A stretch of DNA of 10,910 nucleotides from an uncultured Planctomycetaceae bacterium (lineage in GTDB: Bacteria > Planctomycetota > Planctomycetia > Pirellulales > Lacipirellulaceae): the NCBI GenBank assembly GCA_937860165.1, contig CALMBE010000141.1, positions 1-10,910 of the forward strand. The letters are read 5' to 3'. The translations under genes and the position numbers were made by a program. Below are positions 1 to 5,042 of this stretch, one piece after another. Position 1 is the first letter of the stretch, and every line of letters starts with the position of its first letter. The notes below the pieces were generated by a model, which did not search any database, was not told the origin of the DNA, and saw only the letters and a list, made by a program, of their open reading frames with translations.

Positions 1-356
1 GATTCCTCGGCATCTCCAGGTTCTTCTTCCTCGCTAATATCCTCGACCTCGACCTCGACACCGGCAGCTTCTTCTTCGGCCGCTTTCCGATCCTCCTCTT
101 CACGGTCTTTTTTCTTCTTGGCTGATTCGACTGGTGAGGCCGCGCGGGGGGTCTCTGCTTTGACTTCGCCTTCCGCGGGCTGCTTCTCGGCGGCTTGTTT
201 TTGTTTGTCCTCTGTCGAATCGGAACGGCGTTCGGAAGCCGATTTGGTCGGTTGCTCGTCCGCGAACGAATTCGCAACTCCCAGGGAAGGGGTCAGCAAG
301 AGACAGATCACAGTCAGAAACCAGAGCGGTCGCAAGTAAGAACCGCGATTGGGCAC
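1..356 (-). CDS. Secreted protein with charged linker, N-terminal part; possible ATP-dependent zinc protease (retropepsin-like) partner
   Basis: This is the 5' part of a minus-strand gene that runs off the left edge, with 118 complete codons visible. No ATG is in frame. I place the start at the GTG at 354-356, and a TTG at 333-335 is an alternative. The protein begins with a short basic stretch, a hydrophobic core (LWFLTVICLLLTPSLGVA) and a likely signal peptidase site after NSFA, about residue 32, so it is probably exported. The next ~85 residues are almost all K, E, D, R, A, Q and S, with a KKKK run, repeated VE pairs and an EEEE run. This is a low-complexity linker, not a folded domain. 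The catalytic part, if any, is outside the window. The gene diverges from an inactive transglutaminase-7TM / ATP-grasp pair, and families in that neighbourhood commonly include a secreted retropepsin-like 'ATP-dependent zinc protease'. That identity is inferred from context only. The coding call itself is fairly secure because of the signal peptide and the open frame. Confidence 0.6.
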   Translation of the reverse strand, partial: MPNRGSYLRPLWFLTVICLLLTPSLGVANSFADEQPTKSASERRSDSTEDKQKQAAEKQPAEGEVKAETPRAASPVESAKKKKDREEEDRKAAEEEAAGVEVEVEDISEEEEPGDAEE

Positions 357-665
357 AGCACTCGAATTCACGGACAAATCACTCCACGTAAGCGGCAAGG
401 TGTCGATTGCCAAGAAATTGGAAGGTGAATTCCGAGTCTTGGACGAAATTTTAGAAATTTTAGCCCCGCATTATCGCACGAGTCCAGTCAGAATGGAACC
501 GCCCGCAAAACCGCTCCAGGCAGCAAAATTCACCGATTCTTCCCGCACAAACCTCCCCGGAGGGGCGTAGCAATTAACCTATACTACTATGATTCGCCAC
601 GCGGAGCGTCCGGGTGGCCAGATTCTCTGATTTTCCAGCCATGGATGATGTAAGGGTAATTTACT
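357..665. other. Divergent intergenic region with A+T-rich tandem repeat
   Basis: This stretch separates two divergently read genes and should hold both promoters. No hexamer pair is convincing. TATACT at 580-585 resembles a -10 box for the rightward gene but has no good -35 at the usual distance. The conspicuous element is a perfect tandem repeat of GAAATTTTA at 445-453 and 454-462 in otherwise G+C-rich DNA. Small open frames crossing this region show no recognisable protein features. Confidence 0.5.
652..656 (+). promoter_or_regulatory. Ribosome binding site deciding a GTG start
   Basis: AAGGG lies 9 bases before the GTG at 666-668 and supports that start for the transglutaminase-7TM gene. 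An ATG at 641 is in another frame. Confidence 0.55.
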
Positions 666-2228
666 GTGAGCGCGCGGGCACTGAGTCAACTGGTGGCGTT
701 GGGGTTTATCCTCTTGGGGATCATGGCCTTTTCCTTGCGCTCTTGCACACGGAATGAGGTTCGTGAGGGGCTCCAGGACAGCTTGTGGCGACTGACCTAC
801 GATGTCCAGTTCGAGGCTGAAGCCGCCGAGTCCGAAGTCAAATTGTGGCTTCCCTCGACCAGTTCCGCCACCGAAGTGGAAATCCAGGAATTTACTCACC
901 TCAATCTCCAGGGCAGCGAACAGATCACTCCGATCAACAAGAACCGCGAATATGTGTTCACCAGTAAACTGGGTGGCAAGTATCAGGTGATGGCGGAATT
1001 CGAAATTCCCCTGCGACCTCGCAATACCTGGGACGAACAAAGTCAGTCTGTGAGTCTTACGTCCGCCGCGAGATCGAGGTTCATTAAGGGATCGCAAATT
1101 CTGGATACCGCTAGCTCGAATGTCAGGGGCGTGTTGCAGACACTACCGCGCGGTGAATTGACCGAGGGCGAGTATGTCCAGAATCTGTTCGACTACTGCT
1201 CTCAGGAACTTAAGTCGGGGACCGCCAAGGAAGGACTGGATGGCGTCGTCGACGCCCTGGTCTTCCACCGCGCTACGCCCTTGGGCCGTGCCCGAACCAT
1301 GGTTACTTTGTGTCGCGCCGAACAAATTCCGGCCCGGCTTGTCAGTGGTTTTGAAATGCGGCAAGCCGACCAAGCAATTCCCCATGTCTGGGTGGAAGTT
1401 TTTCATGGCCATCAATGGGTCCCCTTCGATCCGACCTACGGCTATGCCCGACATATGCCGTACAATTTCATTCCCGTCCGGCGTGACGATGAAAAACTGG
1501 TTCGTGCTACCGGGGTGAAAAACCTGGTGCATAATTACACGGTCATGCGACTGGCTCCCCCGGATAGTATCTTGCAGTCGGAAGTTCGTCGTCCTTCGCA
1601 GATTTTCGATCTTACCCGCTTGCCGGTGGATATGCACGAGATCATGTCGCTGATGTTGCTGCTCCCCCTGGGAGCCCTGATCACTTCGTTTTTCCGCAAT
1701 ATCATCGGCCTCCGCACGTTGGGAACCTTCGCTCCGGCACTGTTGGCGATGAGTTTTATTTACTCTGAGTTGGCCACCGGCTTGGTGATTCTCGTGGCGG
1801 TGCTCATGGCGGGATATTTTGGTCGGATCCTGCTGGATCGGCTCCACCTCTTGATGGTGCCCCGCTCGAGCATCGTGCTGACAATGATTATCCTGCTGAT
1901 CTTGTTTGGCATCTCGCTGATTGATTATGCCTATCCAGAACTTGGCGTCCGCGCCGTACTGCTCCCCTTGGTGATTCTCACCACTCTGATCGAGCGGTTC
2001 TTCGTGACCACCGAAGAAGATGGAACCGGCTTCGCGATGCAACTCGTGATTGGCACCGCCGTGGTCTCGGCTTGTTGCTATTTCATGTTGAGTTGGCACG
2101 ACATCGGCGAAATCCTGTTGATCTACCCGGAATTGCATTTCTTCACGATTGCCGCGTTTATCTGGATCGGCCGCTACAGTGGTTACCGACTCGTGGAGCT
2201 CTGGCGGTTCCGCGATATGGTCAAGTAA
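666..2228 (+). CDS. Inactive transglutaminase fused to seven transmembrane helices
   Basis: A 520-residue membrane protein. An N-terminal hydrophobic anchor (about residues 8-24) is followed by a large extracytoplasmic region and a transglutaminase-like core at about 170-260. The core keeps the His of the HVWVEV motif (H240) and the Asp of the FDPTYG motif (D255). Where active papain-like transglutaminases carry the nucleophilic Cys, about 16 residues before the IPARLVSG strand, this protein has Pro-Leu-Gly (205-207). It therefore lacks the nucleophile and is probably a peptide-binding rather than cross-linking domain. The C-terminal part holds about seven hydrophobic helices (roughly 326-343, 354-368, 369-389, 402-420, 428-444, 457-476, 484-503). 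This is the known family 'inactive transglutaminase fused to 7TM', typically encoded beside a RimK-like ATP-grasp ligase, as here. A role as membrane receptor or transporter for the ligase product is inference. The family call is firm; its biochemical function is not known. Confidence 0.92.
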   Translation: MSARALSQLVALGFILLGIMAFSLRSCTRNEVREGLQDSLWRLTYDVQFEAEAAESEVKLWLPSTSSATEVEIQEFTHLNLQGSEQITPINKNREYVFTSKLGGKYQVMAEFEIPLRPRNTWDEQSQSVSLTSAARSRFIKGSQILDTASSNVRGVLQTLPRGELTEGEYVQNLFDYCSQELKSGTAKEGLDGVVDALVFHRATPLGRARTMVTLCRAEQIPARLVSGFEMRQADQAIPHVWVEVFHGHQWVPFDPTYGYARHMPYNFIPVRRDDEKLVRATGVKNLVHNYTVMRLAPPDSILQSEVRRPSQIFDLTRLPVDMHEIMSLMLLLPLGALITSFFRNIIGLRTLGTFAPALLAMSFIYSELATGLVILVAVLMAGYFGRILLDRLHLLMVPRSSIVLTMIILLILFGISLIDYAYPELGVRAVLLPLVILTTLIERFFVTTEEDGTGFAMQLVIGTAVVSACCYFMLSWHDIGEILLIYPELHFFTIAAFIWIGRYSGYRLVELWRFRDMVK

Positions 2229-2301
2229 TCGGGATTGTCTTGGCCAAGGTAAACAAGGCCTTTATTGCTAACTCATAGTCGTACCTTTAGAACACCGCGT
2301 C

Positions 2302-3282
2302 ATGAACAACTCCTCACGCTTTTGGGCCTGGCCCGATGAACTCCGCCGTCGCGGGATTCTGGGGATTAATCAACGAAACGTTGATATTATCCTCGAGAGC
2401 AATCCCCGCGAGTTCTATCCCCGCGTCGACAACAAGTTGATGACCAAAGAGATTTGTCAGGCGCACGGAATACAAGTCCCCGAGACCTATTTCGTTATCA
2501 CCGAGCATAGCCAGTGCCCTAAGTTCCTGGAACTGATCGGTACCCGGACAGAATTCGTGGTCAAGCCCGCTGGCGGTGCCGCGGGGCGTGGAATCGTAGT
2601 CGTGGCGGGGCGCTTGGGAAACAATTTCTTTAGCACCTCGGGGCGGCTGATCGAATGGACCGACCTCCGGCACCACCTCTCGACGATTCTTTCAGGTTTG
2701 TACTCCTTGGGAGGGCAGCTCGATAAGATCATCGTCGAGCGCCGCATCGTGAGCCATCCGATGCTCAAGAGCATTGCCGTCGAAGGGACTCCCGACATCC
2801 GGGTGATCCTCTACAAAGGGGTGCCTGCGATGGCCATGATTCGCCTGCCGACGCGAATGTCGGGGGGCCGTGCCAATTTGCACCAAGGTGCTGTCGCCGC
2901 CGCCTTGGAACTCGATAAAGGCCGAACCTTTGGTGGAGTTTGTCGCGACCGCGCCATTTCCGAGCATCCCGATACGAATCACCCGATTGCGGGCATCGAG
3001 CTTCCTTTCTGGAAGGAGCTCCTCACGGCCGCGATGAAACTCAGCGATGCCTTGGAGATGGGGTACGTGGGGATCGATTTTGTGATCGATGCCGACACGG
3101 GCCCCGTCGTCCTCGAGGCGAACGCTCGACCGGGATTAGCGATTCAAGTGGCCCATGGGCAGGGAATTCTCCCCCGCCTGAAATACATCGATTCGCTCCC
3201 CGAGGCCGATCGCACAGGTGAGAACCGCTGGAACGTGATCGACTCGATCGCCACCAAAAGCCTCGAATTCTGGCGAAGCTAA
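2302..3282 (+). CDS. RimK-like ATP-grasp ligase (alpha-L-glutamate ligase-like protein)
   Basis: A 326-residue soluble ATP-grasp enzyme expected to join a carboxylate to an amine through an acyl-phosphate. Motifs in order: VDNKLMTKEIC (42-52), the region usually preceding the ATP-grasp core; the glycine-rich nucleotide loop KPAGGAAGRG (88-97); DIRVILYKG (165-173), typical of RimK relatives; RANLHQG (190-196); and the metal-binding end of the fold, GIDFV (257-261) followed by LEANARPG (271-278), whose Glu and Asn would hold Mg2+. The length fits the 'alpha-L-glutamate ligase-like' family. It starts 73 bases after the transglutaminase-7TM gene on the same strand with no terminator between them, so the two are probably co-transcribed. 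No strong ribosome binding site precedes the ATG at 2302, but homology to the family begins only a few residues in, which supports this start. The amino-acid substrate cannot be read from the sequence. An amino-acid or peptide tag made for the membrane partner is inference. Confidence 0.92.
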   Translation: MNNSSRFWAWPDELRRRGILGINQRNVDIILESNPREFYPRVDNKLMTKEICQAHGIQVPETYFVITEHSQCPKFLELIGTRTEFVVKPAGGAAGRGIVVVAGRLGNNFFSTSGRLIEWTDLRHHLSTILSGLYSLGGQLDKIIVERRIVSHPMLKSIAVEGTPDIRVILYKGVPAMAMIRLPTRMSGGRANLHQGAVAAALELDKGRTFGGVCRDRAISEHPDTNHPIAGIELPFWKELLTAAMKLSDALEMGYVGIDFVIDADTGPVVLEANARPGLAIQVAHGQGILPRLKYIDSLPEADRTGENRWNVIDSIATKSLEFWRS

Positions 3283-3293
3283 GGCGATTGTGG

Positions 3294-3328
3294 GAGTTTC
3301 GAGTTTCGCGGCGCGAGTTTCGAGTTCA
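3294..3328. repeat. Heptad direct repeats GAGTTTC
   Basis: Five consecutive 7-base units in perfect register begin at 3294. Units 1, 2 and 4 are GAGTTTC, unit 3 is GCGGCGC, and unit 5 is GAGTTCA. It starts 12 bases after the stop codon of the ATP-grasp gene. The function is unknown. Confidence 0.7.
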
Positions 3329-3357
3329 TTTCGTCAGGCGTTCGTCGTAGGTGCATC

Positions 3358-3371
3358 AGCCGCTTGCGGCT
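3358..3371. repeat. Small palindrome AGCCGC-TT-GCGGCT
   Basis: A 6-bp G+C-rich stem with a 2-base loop, followed on the right by TAGCG. It shares its stem with the outer stem of the palindromes around the transposase gene (4415-4444 and 5017-5042). There is no T-run, so an intrinsic terminator is unlikely, although it lies downstream of the ATP-grasp gene and could stabilise a 3' end. Confidence 0.55.
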
Positions 3372-3407
3372 TAGCGATCTTCCCCCTCCCCCTCGCCCGG
3401 GGATTGG

Positions 3408-3487
3408 CCACGAAAAACACGAAGAACACAAAATAAGTGAGTTGCAAAGTTTCGATCAAGAATTTGCATTTCTTTGTGCCTTTGTGG
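3408..3487. repeat. Imperfect inverted repeat (CCACGAAAAACACGAAGAA type)
   Basis: The left arm at 3408-3426 matches, with a few mismatches and one gap, the reverse complement of the right arm at 3470-3487 (TTCTTTGTGCCTTTGTGG). About 43 bases separate the arms. The purine-rich left arm is of a kind I recall between genes in planctomycete-like genomes. That recollection was not checked here. Confidence 0.5.
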
Positions 3488-3521
3488 TTGAACTGAACTC
3501 AATCCCTGGTTTACCCGTGGT

Positions 3522-3550
3522 TTGACCCTTCCGAGTGGTGGCAGTAGGAT
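3522..3550 (+). promoter_or_regulatory. Candidate promoter of the superoxide dismutase gene
   Basis: TTGACC (3522-3527), a 17-base spacer and TAGGAT (3545-3550) resemble sigma-70 hexamers (5/6 and 4/6). It lies 58 bases before the ATG at 3609, with a small hairpin in the leader. This is a pattern match only. Confidence 0.35.
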
Positions 3551-3608
3551 TGCCGGGAGTCTTGTCCCGCTGCTGGCTTTCCTGCCCCTACCCGATTCGA
3601 GGTGAACC

Positions 3609-4349
3609 ATGACCCTGCCCAGTGATTTTTCGCGTCGTTCGTTTTTTCAAGTTTCCGCGGTTGCGGGTGCTGCCTTGGCGGTTACGACTTCCAAGGTGTT
3701 GGCACAAGCGCCTGCCGCAATCCCCCCCGCACCGCCGGGGCCCTACCAGTTGCCTCCTTTGCCGTACGACTTCGCCGCGCTCGAACCCCACATCGACGCG
3801 CTGACCATGCAAATTCACCACGACAAACATCACGCGGCGTATGTGATGAATCTCAACGTGGCCGTTCAGGGTACAAAAGTGGGCGAGCAGTCGGTCGAAG
3901 ACTTGGTGACCCACCTTGCCGACGTGCCCGAGGCGATTCGCACGGCGGTGCAGAACCACGGCGGGGGGCACGCCAATCACAGTCTGTTTTGGAGCACACT
4001 CGCCGCGGGGGGTGGTGGAGAACCGACGGGCGAATTGGCCCAGGCGATTCAGCGTGATCTCGGCGGATTTGCCGCGCTGAAAGCCGCACTCACCGAGGCG
4101 GCCACCAAGCGCTTCGGCAGTGGGTGGGCGTGGCTCTCGGTCGGGGCCGACAAAAAGTTATCCATCGAAAGTACGGCGAATCAAGACAGCCCACTCTCGC
4201 AAGGCCGAACGCCGATCTTGGGGATCGATGTGTGGGAGCACGCCTACTATCTCAAGTATCAAAATCGCCGCCCCGAATACCTCGCGGCGATTTTCAATGT
4301 CATCGCGTGGCCCGCGGTGGCCGAACGCTACGGCCGGGCCGTGGAATAA
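3609..4349 (+). CDS. sodA: Tat-exported superoxide dismutase, Mn type
   Basis: A 246-residue Fe/Mn-family superoxide dismutase that converts superoxide to hydrogen peroxide and oxygen. The N-terminus carries a twin-arginine signal (SRRSFFQ at 8-14, hydrophobic stretch 15-26, likely cut after LAQA near 34), so the folded, metal-loaded enzyme should be exported to the periplasm. A Pro-rich linker (35-48) precedes the catalytic domain, which begins at [10 protein letters not shown]. The four metal ligands are present: H70 in IHHDKHH, H124 in [11 protein letters not shown], and D207 and H211 in [10 protein letters not shown]. The second-sphere Gln sits in the STANQD motif (Q192), and the helix position used by Fe enzymes is part of a Gly-Gly-Gly run. 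Together these favour manganese. The GAGGTG ribosome binding site at 3599-3604 fixes the ATG start. It is unusual only in being secreted. The family is certain; metal choice is inferred from residues. Confidence 0.96.
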   Translation: MTLPSDFSRRSFFQVSAVAGAALAVTTSKVLAQAPAAIPPAPPGPYQLPPLPYDFAALEPHIDALTMQIHHDKHHAAYVMNLNVAVQGTKVGEQSVEDLVTHLADVPEAIRTAVQNHGGGHANHSLFWSTLAAGGGGEPTGELAQAIQRDLGGFAALKAALTEAATKRFGSGWAWLSVGADKKLSIESTANQDSPLSQGRTPILGIDVWEHAYYLKYQNRRPEYLAAIFNVIAWPAVAERYGRAVE

Positions 4350-4356
4350 AGAACTG

Positions 4357-4383
4357 TTGACACCATTGGGACAGGTGTACACT
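4357..4383 (+). promoter_or_regulatory. Weak candidate promoter for the transposase gene
   Basis: A perfect TTGACA (4357-4362) is followed after 15 bases by TACACT (4378-4383), which matches the -10 consensus at four of six positions. The spacer is short. If it is used, the 30-bp palindrome would fall in the 5' leader of the transposase mRNA. Confidence 0.25.
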
Positions 4384-4414
4384 ATTCAAGGTTGTGCGAA
4401 ATCGAGAAATCGAA

Positions 4415-4444
4415 CTAGCCGCGACCAAGCTTGGTCGCGGCTAG
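4415..4444. repeat. Perfect 30-bp palindrome upstream of the RAYT gene
   Basis: The left half CTAGCCGCGACCAAG is followed without a spacer by its exact complement CTTGGTCGCGGCTAG. It ends 36 bases before the transposase start codon. The same half-sequence recurs downstream of that gene, as expected for a REP-like element handled by its neighbouring Y1 transposase. CGAA occurs directly on both sides (4411-4414 and 4445-4448). Confidence 0.85.
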
Positions 4445-4465
4445 CGAACGTCTATTTTCTTTCCC

Positions 4466-4470
4466 AGGAG
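4466..4470 (+). promoter_or_regulatory. Ribosome binding site deciding a GTG start
   Basis: AGGAG stands 10 bases before the GTG at 4481-4483 and supports that codon as the start of the transposase gene. Confidence 0.6.
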
Positions 4471-4480
4471 AACCCTCACC

Positions 4481-4963
4481 GTGCCTTGCTATCTCTTCAC
4501 ATGGCATGCCTACGGCACATGGATGCCTGACCGACCGCAAGGCTACGTTCGCCGTGGCGAAGGGATATTGCCCTGTAATGTCGTCGAAGCGCAGCGATAT
4601 CGAGCACGACAGAAAGAACAACCAGCAGCATTCGACGAAGCAACGCAGAAACTGCTGATCGAGGAAGCGACCATAACGGCACAGTTTCGTCGCTTCCGCC
4701 TCCATGGAGTCGCCACCGAACTCACCCATGCACACCTTCTCGTCAGTTGGCACGATGAGCGCAGTTTCGCGCAAGTCCGACGCGGTCTGCGCGAGTCACT
4801 GACGCGGCGATTGAATGCCGACGCTAACCGTCGTCGCTGGATCGTCCGGGGCGGGAGCCGAAGACGGGTCCTCGATCGAAAACATTTCGACCACCTAATG
4901 AATTCTTATTTGCCGAAGCATTCAGGATGGAAGTGGCGCGAAGATCGCGGTTTGTACCTGTGA
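4481..4963 (+). CDS. REP-associated tyrosine transposase (RAYT, Y1/HUH family)
   Basis: A 160-residue single-strand endonuclease of the IS200-like Y1 superfamily. It starts with the strand motif YLFTWHAYGTW (4-14) seen in this family. It carries the HUH metal-binding pair in THAHLL (H83, H85) and a likely nucleophilic Tyr in the late helix NSYLPKH (Y143), followed by the short tail GWKWREDRGLYL. These residues are what is needed to nick DNA and form a 5' phosphotyrosine link. The gene stands alone between superoxide dismutase and fusA. It is bracketed by palindromes sharing one half-sequence: 4415-4444 upstream, and 4998-5013 plus 5016-5044 downstream. This is the arrangement typical of RAYT genes, which are usually single-copy and domesticated rather than classical insertion sequences. 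It appears intact, since all catalytic residues are in one frame. Whether it moves these palindromes is inference. Confidence 0.87.
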   Translation: MPCYLFTWHAYGTWMPDRPQGYVRRGEGILPCNVVEAQRYRARQKEQPAAFDEATQKLLIEEATITAQFRRFRLHGVATELTHAHLLVSWHDERSFAQVRRGLRESLTRRLNADANRRRWIVRGGSRRRVLDRKHFDHLMNSYLPKHSGWKWREDRGLYL

Positions 4964-4997
4964 ACCGCCGTGATCTAGCACGAAATGCGACCATGTT

Positions 4998-5013
4998 CTA
5001 GCCGCGACCAAGC
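4998..5013. repeat. Half copy of the REP-like palindrome
   Basis: CTAGCCGCGACCAAGC is identical to 4415-4430 but lacks the complementary half. A further fragment, GCGACCATG at 4987-4995, could pair with CATGGTCGC at 5030-5038. Confidence 0.75.
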
Positions 5014-5016
5014 CTT

Positions 5017-5042
5017 AGCCGCGACCAAGCATGGTCGCGGCT
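5017..5042. repeat. REP-like hairpin overlapping the fusA stop codon
   Basis: The arms AGCCGCGACCA (5017-5027) and TGGTCGCGGCT (5032-5042) form an 11-bp stem with a 4-base loop. The right arm meets the TAA stop of fusA (5042-5044 on the minus strand). No T-run follows on either strand, but the stem lies between convergent genes and may limit read-through in both directions. Confidence 0.8.

Larger units (their letters stand above)
3283..3608. other. Intergenic region with heptad repeats, palindrome and imperfect inverted repeat
   Basis: There is no gene here. From the left it holds GAGTTTC-type heptads (3294-3328), a small AGCCGC-TT-GCGGCT hairpin (3358-3371), and a long imperfect inverted repeat built from ACGAAAAACACGAAGAACAC and its approximate complement (3408-3487). 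A plausible promoter and a 5-bp hairpin (CGGGA 3554-3558 / TCCCG 3565-3569) follow in the leader of the superoxide dismutase gene. A minus-strand frame at 3371-3610 shows no protein-like features. Confidence 0.6.

Noticed and set aside
1143..2138. Minus-strand open frame of 331 codons opposite the transglutaminase-7TM gene
   Set aside because: Rich in H, Q, D and R as expected for the reverse of hydrophobic codons. The plus-strand gene is unambiguous.
3588..3980. 130-codon minus-strand frame opposite the superoxide dismutase gene
   Set aside because: It is the antisense shadow of a gene with all four metal ligands in place.
5017..5042. Hairpin at the fusA stop as a Rho-independent terminator
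   Set aside because: The stem is strong but no T-run follows on either strand, so a classical intrinsic terminator is not supported.
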